Shown here: positions 1-9,522 of the stretch, one piece after another
Layout of the letters: every line of letters begins with the position of its first letter
Position numbering within the stretch: the stretch's first letter is position 1
NCBI GenBank assembly: GCA_035708065.1
Contig: DASSTC010000012.1
Coordinates: forward strand, 1 to 24,443
DNA: 24,443 nt
Direction: 5' to 3'
Origin: JAICUY01 sp035708065
Lineage (GTDB): Bacteria > Chloroflexota > Limnocylindria > QHBO01
Translations under genes and position numbers: made by a program
Notes under the pieces: model-generated
Databases searched by the model: none
Seen by the model: the letters and a program-made list of their open reading frames with translations, nothing else
What the model was told of the DNA's origin: nothing

Positions 1-200
1 ATGCCAATGGCATTGCTGGGTAGGTATGTTCGGTTGGGATAAGCACTGAAAGCATCTAAGTGCGAAGCTCGCCTCAAGATGAGGTTCCCCACCGGGTTAA
101 CCGGGTAAGACCGCAGCGAGACTAGCTGTTTGATAGGCCGCGCGTGTAAGCGCAGTAATGCGTTGAGCCAAGCGGTACTAATGGTCGAGGGCTTGACCTA
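1..200 (+). rRNA. rrl: 23S ribosomal RNA, 3' end (partial)
   Basis: The first 200 bases read as the 3' end of domain VI of 23S rRNA. The segment includes the conserved stretch with CATCTAAG near 52-60 and the terminal run GAGCCAAGCGGTACTAATGG at 165-184, close to the E. coli 23S end. The 5' part lies outside the window. The mature 3' end is placed near 200 by comparison with the usual end shortly after GGCTTGACC; it could be off by a few bases. The 5S gene follows on the same strand after about 127 bases, so this is the tail of a standard rRNA operon. Confidence 0.95.
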
Positions 201-327
201 ATTCACGCGTCTAGCACGTAGCTGGATCGCGAACGGAAGCTGCCTCAGCGGGCAGCAGAATCCACGACACATGATCGACGCTTCCAGTCCAGATTCCGCC
301 CGTCAGGCGGGCGCCAATTGAAGATTA
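201..327 (+). other. 23S-5S internal transcribed spacer
   Basis: This is the short spacer between the two rRNA genes. It holds no tRNA and no credible reading frame. Near its end, CGCCCG and CGGGCG pair around a five-base loop (about 298-313), which may form part of the 5S processing stem. I see no promoter in it, so 5S is probably made from the upstream rRNA promoter. Confidence 0.7.
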
Positions 328-445
<118 letters not shown>

Positions 446-463
446 TATTCATTCCTTGCAGGA

Positions 464-489
464 ACGACCGGGCTCAGCCCGGTCGTTTT
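464..489 (+). terminator. Intrinsic terminator of the rRNA operon
   Basis: ACGACCGGGC (464-473) pairs perfectly with GCCCGGTCGT (477-486) around a TCA loop, and the descending arm runs straight into a T tract (486-489). This is a textbook rho-independent terminator placed just after 5S. The next gene starts only three bases beyond the T tract. Confidence 0.93.
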
Positions 490-492
490 GCT

Positions 493-1233
493 ATGCTCGT
501 GGCCGTGGACTCGATCTGTCCGCTGTTGACACTCGGCTCTGACCGCCACGCGGTCTGCAACGGCTTCGACGCCGATCACCGGTGTGGCGTCGCCAACGGT
601 CCCGACCCACTCGATCGCGCCCAGCAGCTGCGCTTCTGTCTCGGCCCGATGCATGTCGAGTGCCCCCACTACGCCCGCCGGGCGCTGTCCGACCGCGCGG
701 CGACCGTCGACGGCGTACCGGCGCCCTCGCCCGACGTCCTGCTTGGGCCGACCCGCCTGGTGATCGACGCCGAGCACGCGCGGCGCGGCGTGCGCCCGGG
801 CGCCGGCCTGCCTCGGGGCGCGCGCCCTGTGCTGGCTGCGGTCGTCGTGGTGGCGGCGACCTCCGCGGGCGCCGCCTCGGGCTCGTTCCAGCGTCTCGCC
901 GCGCTCGTCGGCGACGCCGGCGATCCGGTCCAGCATGTTTCCGCGCTCATCGCACCGACGGCGACGCCGGCGCCAGCCGCATCGCCGCGCGCCGCAGCCA
1001 CGGCCGTGCCACAGACGACGCCGTTGCCGACCCCCTCACCGCTCGTCGTTCCGACGCCGACGGCCGCGCCGACCTCCGAGGTCATGCCGGCCCAGACCTA
1101 TGTCGTGCAGGCGGGCGACACGCTCAAGGCGATCGCCGACCGCTACGGCACGACGGTCGCGGCGCTGCAGCAGGCGAACGGCATCGCGGATCAGAACGTG
1201 ATCAACGTCGGGCAGGTGCTGTCCATCCCCTGA
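493..1233 (+). CDS. Membrane-anchored LysM protein with N-terminal cysteine-rich domain
   Basis: This 246-residue protein has three parts. The N-terminal ~60 residues carry five cysteines (C9, C22, C31, C49, C57) in a pattern C-P-x-L-x-L ... H-x-C ... Q-x-x-F-C-L ... C-P-x-Y. I recall this pattern from Chloroflexota LysM proteins, and it supports the early ATG start. A single hydrophobic helix (about 112-130) is followed by a linker rich in Pro, Ala and Thr. The last ~45 residues form one LysM motif (YVVQAGDTLKAIADRYGTT ... QANGI ... GQVLSIP), which binds N-acetylglucosamine in cell-wall polymers. The likely topology puts the cysteine domain in the cytoplasm and LysM outside. The start sits directly after the rRNA terminator with no clear ribosome binding site; GTG codons at 499 and 505 are alternatives. 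It converges with fpg, 10 bases away. Confidence 0.8.
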   Translation: MLVAVDSICPLLTLGSDRHAVCNGFDADHRCGVANGPDPLDRAQQLRFCLGPMHVECPHYARRALSDRAATVDGVPAPSPDVLLGPTRLVIDAEHARRGVRPGAGLPRGARPVLAAVVVVAATSAGAASGSFQRLAALVGDAGDPVQHVSALIAPTATPAPAASPRAAATAVPQTTPLPTPSPLVVPTPTAAPTSEVMPAQTYVVQAGDTLKAIADRYGTTVAALQQANGIADQNVINVGQVLSIP

Positions 1234-1243
1234 CCGGCCGGAT

Positions 1244-2065
1244 TCAGAACGGGGGCTGACAGGCCCGGCAGAAGGTCGTTGCCTCGCTGCCGCCGATCTG
1301 GCGGAGGGGCCGTCCGCAGCGCGGGCACGGCTCCCCGCCCCGCAGATGGACCTTCAGGAACTCGCGATGCTGCTCCTGGATGTCCGGTGGAACGAGCGTC
1401 CGCAACCGAACGATGGCATCGGTCAGGACGGAGCGCATGGCGTGGTACAGGCGCTCGACATCGTCCGGCGAGAGCGAGCTGCGACGGCGCAGGGGTGCCA
1501 GCCGCGCCTCCCACAGGATCTCGTCGCTGTAGGCATTGCCGATCCCCGCGACGAAGCGGGGGTTGCGCAGCAGCGACTTCAGCTCGCCCGGGTGGCGCCG
1601 GATCCGCTCGCGGAAGCGCTCGAGGGTGAGCTCCGGGTCGTCGGCATCGGGACCCATCTCAGACCAGCCGGGAATGCTGTCGATCTCGTCGGGCCGCACG
1701 AGGTAGAGCTTGCCGAGCATCTCGCGGTCGACGTAGCGCAGCTCGCCGCCGTCGGTGAAGCGCAGTCGCAGGCCGGTCCGTGCGCGCACGCGCGGGCTGC
1801 CGTTGTCGAGCAGCCAGAATCGGCCTGCGAGCATTGGGTTGGCCGCCAGGATCCGCTCGACGCTCCCGTCACGCTCGAATGGCAGCAGCAGGAACTTGCC
1901 GCGGCGTCGGGCACTGCCCAGGGTCGTCCCGGCGAGCGTCTCGAGCTCCTCCGGCGTGGCACGCACCAGGATCGGCGCCGGCGTCGAAGCGTCGCGCAGG
2001 GATCTGCCCGCAGCCCGCGCAGCGAGCTCCTCGGCGACGATCGTCAGGTCCGGGAGCTCAGGCAC
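1244..2065 (-). CDS. Fpg/Nei-family DNA glycosylase (formamidopyrimidine-DNA glycosylase-like)
   Basis: This 273-residue protein, near the usual Fpg length, belongs to the Fpg/Nei base-excision repair family. These bifunctional glycosylase/AP lyases remove oxidised purines such as 8-oxoguanine. It keeps the catalytic Pro2 and Glu3 (MPELPD), Lys57 in RRRGKFLLL, the H2TH region GIGNAYSDEILW, and a C-terminal zinc finger with C247, C250, C266 and C269. The arginine of the usual GRGT-H-Y/F-C zinc-finger loop is replaced (GGSEATTFC). That, with the MPELPD start, suggests the divergent subgroup common in Chloroflexota rather than classical MutM, so lesion preference is uncertain. The start is GTG (CAC at 2063-2065 on the plus strand), fixed because Pro2 must be the N-terminal residue after Met removal. 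It is divergent from rpsA. Confidence 0.88.
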   Translation of the reverse strand: MPELPDLTIVAEELAARAAGRSLRDASTPAPILVRATPEELETLAGTTLGSARRRGKFLLLPFERDGSVERILAANPMLAGRFWLLDNGSPRVRARTGLRLRFTDGGELRYVDREMLGKLYLVRPDEIDSIPGWSEMGPDADDPELTLERFRERIRRHPGELKSLLRNPRFVAGIGNAYSDEILWEARLAPLRRRSSLSPDDVERLYHAMRSVLTDAIVRLRTLVPPDIQEQHREFLKVHLRGGEPCPRCGRPLRQIGGSEATTFCRACQPPF

Positions 2066-2183
2066 GGCGTTCGCTTGACCGTGTGGTATCCTTCACCGGC
2101 TCTGTAGCACACAACCGCATAACCTGCGCGGATGTCGTTCCATCGGACTTAGACGGAGGAGCCCCGAGTCGTCTCATCGATGA

Positions 2184-2243
2184 TGTCAGGAAGCCTTTCG
2201 GCAGTGTCAGGAATGCCCTCCGTGTGCGGAGGGCGTTGTTGTT
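2184..2243 (+). promoter_or_regulatory. rpsA leader: direct repeats and terminator-like hairpin
   Basis: In the 212-base fpg-rpsA gap, TGTCAGGAA occurs twice (2184-2192 and 2205-2213) with a 21-base period. Directly after the second copy, GCCCTCCG (2215-2222) pairs perfectly with CGGAGGGC (2227-2234) around a TGTG loop and is followed by GTTGTTGTT. The hairpin resembles an intrinsic terminator with a degenerate U tract, placed 43 bases before the rpsA start. This would suit transcription attenuation or autoregulation of S1. That role is inferred; only the repeats and pairing are seen. Confidence 0.5.
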
Positions 2244-2277
2244 ACGGGAGACATTACCGACAGGAGCGAACAGACAC

Positions 2278-4125
2278 TTGATCGAAGAGACGAAGCAGGT
2301 CGAGCAGACCGACGACGCGGCAGCGAGCGAGCCGCAGGCCGTCGAGGAGTCGACCACCAGCGCCGAGCATCCGGCCGCCCAGACGGAAGGCGAAGCGATT
2401 TCGGCGCCGGAACCCGAGCAGGAGCCCCTGCCGGCCGATGTCACAGGATCCGCCGACGAGCCGGCGAGCGCTGTCGATGCGCCGAGCGACGAGCAGCCGG
2501 CTGCCGTCAGCGCCGACGACGCGTCGAGCGACGTCGCGGTGGTGCACGAGGCCCCTGCGGCGCACACCGCGCCGCCTGCGGCAGCCGAGCCGATGACCAT
2601 GGCGGAGCTGCTCGAGAACCCGGACAACGAGGTCAAGAGTCTGAAGCACGGCGACGTCGTCGAGGGCACCGTGGTGCGCATCGATCCGGACGAGATCCTG
2701 GTCGACTTCGGCGGCAAGAGCGAGGGCGTGGTCAGCAACCGCGAGCTGATGTCGCGACGCGGGCCGCGCGATGGCGAAGAGGGCAAGCCGGAGCTGAAGA
2801 TGGGCGACGAGGTGCTCGTCTACGTCCTGCAGCCGGAGTCCCCCGAGGGCCACGCCGTCCTGTCGCTGCGCCGGGCCGGGCTCGAGCGCAAGTGGCGCGG
2901 CATGCAGGAGCGCTTCGATGCCGGCGAGATCGTCGAGGCACGGGTCATCGACCACAACAAGGGTGGCCTGATCGTCGACCTCGGCGTGCGGGGCTTCGTG
3001 CCGATCAGCCAGATCGTCGACTTCCCACGCCGGCCGCGGGACGAGCAGCCGCGCGACGCCGCCCAGGAGATCGCCGAGAAGCTGCAGCCGTTCGTCGGCC
3101 GCACGCTGCGGCTCAAGATCCTCGAGGTCAATCGCAAGGCGAACCGCCTGATCCTGTCGGAGAAGGTTGCGCTCTATGAGGAGCGCCGCGAGAAGCGCGA
3201 CGAGCTGTTCAGCAGCCTGCAGGTCGGCCAGCGGGTCACCGGCCAGGTGCGCAGCATCGCGCCGTTCGGCGTGTTCATCGACCTCGGTGGCATCGACGGC
3301 CTGGTGCACAAGAGCGAGCTCTCCTGGAACAAGGTCAACAACCCGGAGACCGCCTACGCCATCGGCGACGAGGTCGAGGCCGAGGTCATCGACATCAACC
3401 ACGAGCGCGGTCGCATCAGCCTGTCGATCCGGCGGCTGCAGCCCGATCCGTGGCAGGAGTCGGTCGCGAAGTACAACATCGGCGACGTCATCGAGGGGAC
3501 GGTCACCAAGCTGGTCAACTTTGGCGCGTTCGTGCGCGTCGAGGAGGGCCTCGAAGGGCTCATCCACATCAGCGAGCTTTCCAACCAGCGCGTCGCGCAT
3601 CCGGGCGACGTCGTGAAGGAGGGCGAGGTGCTGAAGCTCAAGATCATCTCGCTCGACTCGGAGCGGCATCGGCTCGGCCTCAGCCTGAAGCAGGCAGAAG
3701 AGCGGTCGAGCGTCGCGCCGTCGGCGGGACCGGCGCCCCGCGAGGATCGGCCCCGTCGCGAGCGTCGCGAGCGTCGCGAGCGCTTCCGGCCGGAGGACGC
3801 CACCGCCGAGCCGGAGGAAGGCATCGACAACACGATGGCCGCCGCCTTTGCGGAGTCCGGACTGCTCGAGCAGTTCCGCGCGTCGCAGGCCGCGCGAGAG
3901 GAGCAAGCCGCGTCGCAGGCCGCTCAGGCATCGACGGCCGAGCCTGCCGACACTGCGCCCGCGGAGGCCGTCAGCGAGGATGCATCGGCACCGGAGGCGT
4001 CGGGCGAACCGGAGCAGCCGGACCAGGCGGAGGATCCCGAACGGGCGCAGCAGCCCGAGACGGCGTCAGCCGAGGGTGAGCCATCCCGCGATGGCGAGCC
4101 CGTCGAGGAGGACGCCACGGTCTGA
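2278..4125 (+). CDS. rpsA: 30S ribosomal protein S1 (four S1 domains)
   Basis: This 615-residue protein has four S1 RNA-binding OB-fold domains at about residues 125-195, 213-292, 314-384 and 400-470. Repeats 3 and 4 show the strongest signatures (APFGVFIDLGGIDGLVHKSELSW and VNFGAFVRVEEGLEGLIHISELS). S1 helps the 30S subunit bind and unfold mRNA during initiation. The domains are flanked by a ~120-residue acidic, Ala/Glu-rich N-terminal region and a ~145-residue C-terminal tail with an Arg-Arg-Glu triple repeat followed by an acidic low-complexity end. I chose the TTG at 2278 because AGGAG lies 11 bases upstream (2262-2266); the frame stays open far upstream but there runs antisense to fpg. 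Four domains rather than six is usual outside Proteobacteria. Confidence 0.9.
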   Translation: MIEETKQVEQTDDAAASEPQAVEESTTSAEHPAAQTEGEAISAPEPEQEPLPADVTGSADEPASAVDAPSDEQPAAVSADDASSDVAVVHEAPAAHTAPPAAAEPMTMAELLENPDNEVKSLKHGDVVEGTVVRIDPDEILVDFGGKSEGVVSNRELMSRRGPRDGEEGKPELKMGDEVLVYVLQPESPEGHAVLSLRRAGLERKWRGMQERFDAGEIVEARVIDHNKGGLIVDLGVRGFVPISQIVDFPRRPRDEQPRDAAQEIAEKLQPFVGRTLRLKILEVNRKANRLILSEKVALYEERREKRDELFSSLQVGQRVTGQVRSIAPFGVFIDLGGIDGLVHKSELSWNKVNNPETAYAIGDEVEAEVIDINHERGRISLSIRRLQPDPWQESVAKYNIGDVIEGTVTKLVNFGAFVRVEEGLEGLIHISELSNQRVAHPGDVVKEGEVLKLKIISLDSERHRLGLSLKQAEERSSVAPSAGPAPREDRPRRERRERRERFRPEDATAEPEEGIDNTMAAAFAESGLLEQFRASQAAREEQAASQAAQASTAEPADTAPAEAVSEDASAPEASGEPEQPDQAEDPERAQQPETASAEGEPSRDGEPVEEDATV

Positions 4126-4129
4126 ACCC

Positions 4130-4196
4130 GACCGGGCGGCCAGCGGCCGTCGGTCGACTCCGGCGTTCGAGGCGGGCCCGACATCGGGTCCGCCTC
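4130..4196 (+). terminator. Two GC-rich hairpins after rpsA (possible terminator)
   Basis: Two stable hairpins follow the rpsA stop. The first (4130-4155) pairs GACCGGGCGGCC with GGCCGTCGGTC with one bulge. The second (4169-4196) pairs GAGGCGGGCCCG with CGGGTCCGCCTC. Neither has a T tract, so they are weaker candidates than the rRNA and rplL terminators; they could equally protect the 3' end of the mRNA. Confidence 0.45.
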
Positions 4197-4335
4197 GTGC
4201 ACACCGAAGCGAAGAAGTGAGCCGGGACGACCCCGGCCGCGTAGTTACTGACAACGGCATCGCTCACCTTCGGTGCCGTACACTCAGCCGAAGCGTTTGC
4301 GACGGCCAACCACCAACCCGAGCACGGAACGCGAC

Positions 4336-6825
<2,490 letters not shown>

Positions 6826-6931
6826 GCCGTAAGCCGGCGGTAACGCGCCGGTAAGCACAGGCATGGCAAGATGGCGGAGCCGCGATGGCTCCGCCATCGT
6901 TCGTCTCCGACCCGCATAGCACGGAGGTCGC

Positions 6932-8317
6932 GTGCCCGCGACTCGATCGGTTCACGTCTGCCAGAGCTGTGGCGCCACGACCCCGAAGTGGGCCGGCCAG
7001 TGCCCGAGCTGCGGGGCATGGAACACGCTGGTCGAGACGGTGATGCCGCGCGCCGGCACCGAGCGGCGAGCGCGCTCGGCGACGGCGGGGCGCCCCGCCG
7101 GCATCGAGCCGATCTCCGGCGTGTCGAGCGCAGAGGCGGCGCGGCTGCCATCGGGGATCGGCGAGGTCGATCGGGTCCTGGGCGGCGGCCTGGTGCCGGG
7201 CTCGATCGTGCTGTTCGGTGGCGACCCGGGGATCGGCAAGTCGACGCTCCTGCTCCAGCTCGCCGCGCGGCTGGCGAAGGCCGGTGGCAGCGTGCTGTAC
7301 GTCACCGGGGAGGAGTCGGCGCGCCAGGTGCGCGGCCGCGCCGAGCGGATCGAGGCGGTCGTGGACGGCCTCGACCTGCTGGCGACCACCGAGCTGGAGA
7401 CGGCCGTCGCGGCGATCGATGCCGCGCAACCCGCATTCGCGGTCGTCGACAGCGTCCAGACGCTCGCTTCGGGCGAGCTGACCGGCCCGGCGGGCAGCGT
7501 CGGCCAGGTGCGCGAGGTTGCCGCACGGCTGGCGGAGGTGGCGAAGGGCGGCGCCACCGCCGTCGCGCTGGTCGGCCACGTCACCAAGGAGGGGACGGTC
7601 GCCGGGCCGCGGACGCTCGAGCATCTCGTCGACGCGGTGATCTACCTCGAGGGCGAGCGCCTCGGGTCGACACGGCTGATTCGTGCGGCGAAGAACCGGT
7701 TCGGCTCGACCGACGAGGTGGGCGTGCTCGAGATGCGAGGCGACGGCCTGGCCGAGGTGGCCGACGCGTCGCGCTTCTTCCTCGAGTCGGAGCAGCCGCC
7801 GGTCGCCGGCAGCGCGATCACCATCGCCCTGGAAGGGACGCGGCCGCTGGCCGTCGAGATCCAGGCGCTCGTTTCGCCGGCCGGCTACGGCTCCCCGCGG
7901 CGTGCCACGACCGGGATCGACACGAACCGGGTGCTGATGCTGATCGCGGTCCTGGCGAAGCACGCCGGCGTGAACCTGACGAGCCACGACGTCTACGTCA
8001 ACGTGGCGGGCGGCCTCCGCATCGAGGAGCCGGCGGCCGACCTTGCAGTGGCGGCAGCGCTCGCCTCGTCGCTGCGCGAGCGAGCGATCCGCAGCGGCAC
8101 CGTGCTGGCGGGTGAGCTGTCGCTGTCGGGGCGGCTGCGTGGCGCGACGCGCGTCGAGCGCCGAATGCTCGAAGCGAGCCGGCTGGGCTTCGACCGGCTG
8201 GTCACCGGCCCGCGCCGCCAATCGGGCGACGAACGGCGCGAGCGCGCCGCCCGCCAGACCGAGATCGTCACCGCCACCGACATCCGCGCCGCGCTGGGTG
8301 CCGCGCTCACCGACTGA
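6932..8317 (+). CDS. radA: DNA repair protein RadA (Sms)
   Basis: This 461-residue protein is RadA/Sms, a DnaB-like branch-migration helicase acting in recombination and repair. It shows the N-terminal C4 zinc finger (C10, C13, C24, C27: CQSCGATTPKWAGQCPSCGAW region), Walker A GGDPGIGKS at about 96-104, the RadA signature KNRFG at 254-258, and a C-terminal Lon-like domain (about 300-455). The GTG start at 6932 is supported by GGAGG at 6923-6927. It lies 106 bases downstream of clpC. The clpC-radA order is common in Gram-positive-type genomes, where it usually continues to a PIN/TRAM membrane protein and ispD, as it does here. Confidence 0.95.
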   Translation: MPATRSVHVCQSCGATTPKWAGQCPSCGAWNTLVETVMPRAGTERRARSATAGRPAGIEPISGVSSAEAARLPSGIGEVDRVLGGGLVPGSIVLFGGDPGIGKSTLLLQLAARLAKAGGSVLYVTGEESARQVRGRAERIEAVVDGLDLLATTELETAVAAIDAAQPAFAVVDSVQTLASGELTGPAGSVGQVREVAARLAEVAKGGATAVALVGHVTKEGTVAGPRTLEHLVDAVIYLEGERLGSTRLIRAAKNRFGSTDEVGVLEMRGDGLAEVADASRFFLESEQPPVAGSAITIALEGTRPLAVEIQALVSPAGYGSPRRATTGIDTNRVLMLIAVLAKHAGVNLTSHDVYVNVAGGLRIEEPAADLAVAAALASSLRERAIRSGTVLAGELSLSGRLRGATRVERRMLEASRLGFDRLVTGPRRQSGDERRERAARQTEIVTATDIRAALGAALTD

Positions 8318-8348
8318 CCGCGTCCCGTCACGGGCGGGCCGTCGAGCA

Positions 8349-8377
8349 TTGTCGCCGCGGGGGTCGCGTGCTAGTGT
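8349..8377 (+). promoter_or_regulatory. Candidate promoter for the PIN/TRAM - ispDF - rlmB run
   Basis: TTGTCG (8349-8354) and TAGTGT (8372-8377) are separated by 17 bases and lie in the gap after radA, about 100 bases before the proposed start at 8476. The hexamers are imperfect, so this is a plausible rather than firm sigma-70-type promoter. Confidence 0.45.
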
Positions 8378-8475
8378 TGCGCCCCGGTCCGACCGGGCAA
8401 TCCGCCGATTTCTCCGTGTTCATCGCTCGGCGCGTTGTGCATCGGTCCGGTGTTCATTCACGCACTCATCGGTTC

Positions 8476-9522
8476 ATGACCAAGCTCATCCAGCTCATCG
8501 GAGCGGTGCTCGGCACGCTCGCCGGCTTCGCGCTGGGCCTGCTCATCCTGCAGCAGGCACCCGGTGCCGTCGAGGTGCCGAATCGGCCTGCCTTCCTGGC
8601 GGCGATGGTCGCCGCCTCGCTGCTGTTCGGCTACCTCGCCATTCCGTACGTCACGGTCTACCCGGTGCGCTGGGCGAAGGAGCGCATCGCGGCGGCGGAT
8701 GCCGGCTCGTACGCGCTCGGCGTGGCGGCGATCGTGATTGGTCTGATCATGGGCGTGCTGCTGGGCATCCCCCTGGCGCTGCTGGGTGGGTTCGCCGGCA
8801 AGGTCCTGCCGCCGCTGGCGGCGCTCGCGCTCGTGGCGGTGATGCTCGCCGCGACGATCAACAAGCGCGACGTGCTGCTGCCGGCCTTCGGCACGCTGTT
8901 GCCCGGCGGTCGCCGTCGCGGCGCCGCGCAGGTGGTGGTGGTCGACACCTCGGCGGTGATCGACGGCCGGATCGTCGACATCGGCAAGACCGGATTCATC
9001 ATGGGCAGTTTGATCGTGCCGCGCTTCGTGCTCGAGGAGCTCCAGCGCATCGCCGATTCGCCGGACGCCATGCGCCGCAACCGCGGCCGGCGTGGGCTCG
9101 AGATGCTGACTGCCCTGCAGAAGGACTCGGTCTCGCCGGTCGAGGTCGTCGACGACGATTACCCGGAGATCGGCGAGGTCGACGCCAAGCTGGTCGCCTA
9201 TGCCCGCGATCACGGCGCGGCGATCCTGACCAACGACTTCAACCTCAACCGCGTCGCGGAGCTGCAGGGCATCCGCGTGCTGAACATCAACGAGCTGGCG
9301 AACGCGGTGAAGGCGGTCGTCCATCCCGGCGAGGAGATGAGCGTGCGCATCATCCAGGAGGGCAAGGAGCAGGGCCAGGGCGTGGGCTACCTCGACGACG
9401 GGACGATGATCGTCGTCGAGGGCGGTGTGCGCTTCATGGATGCCGACGTACCGATCACCGTCACCCGCGTCCTGCAGACCGTCGCCGGCCGGATGATCTT
9501 CGCCCAGCCGCGCGAGGGGTGA
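8476..9522 (+). CDS. PIN/TRAM domain membrane protein (YacL-like)
   Basis: This 348-residue protein has about four N-terminal membrane helices (first ~150 residues). A PIN nuclease-like domain follows, starting at VVVVDTSAVIDGRI (Asp157 is the first acidic metal ligand, with later acidic residues in GEVDAKL and TNDFN). A TRAM RNA-binding domain sits at the C-terminus (about 285-345). The architecture matches the YacL family, thought to be a membrane-tethered RNase or RNA-binding protein; its substrate is not settled. The ATG at 8476 (MTKLIQLIGAVLG) is chosen because it begins just before the first helix; a GTG at 8416 would add 20 residues, and neither has a clear ribosome binding site. Its stop overlaps the ispDF start as GTGA, indicating translational coupling. 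Confidence 0.87.
   Translation: MTKLIQLIGAVLGTLAGFALGLLILQQAPGAVEVPNRPAFLAAMVAASLLFGYLAIPYVTVYPVRWAKERIAAADAGSYALGVAAIVIGLIMGVLLGIPLALLGGFAGKVLPPLAALALVAVMLAATINKRDVLLPAFGTLLPGGRRRGAAQVVVVDTSAVIDGRIVDIGKTGFIMGSLIVPRFVLEELQRIADSPDAMRRNRGRRGLEMLTALQKDSVSPVEVVDDDYPEIGEVDAKLVAYARDHGAAILTNDFNLNRVAELQGIRVLNINELANAVKAVVHPGEEMSVRIIQEGKEQGQGVGYLDDGTMIVVEGGVRFMDADVPITVTRVLQTVAGRMIFAQPREG

Noticed and set aside
2254..3906. A 550-codon minus-strand frame opposite rpsA, and a similar 432-codon one opposite clpC (4786-6084)
   Set aside because: Both are low-complexity, rich in Arg, Leu, Asp and Ala, and mirror the real genes; shadows of high GC.
6834..6851. Hairpin CCGGCG/CGCCGG after clpC as a terminator
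   Set aside because: The stem is only six pairs and there is no T tract; it may be chance in GC-rich DNA.
8043..9518. Upstream extension of the ispDF frame
   Set aside because: It runs through radA and the PIN/TRAM gene in another frame; the IspD fold starts at the GTG at 9519.
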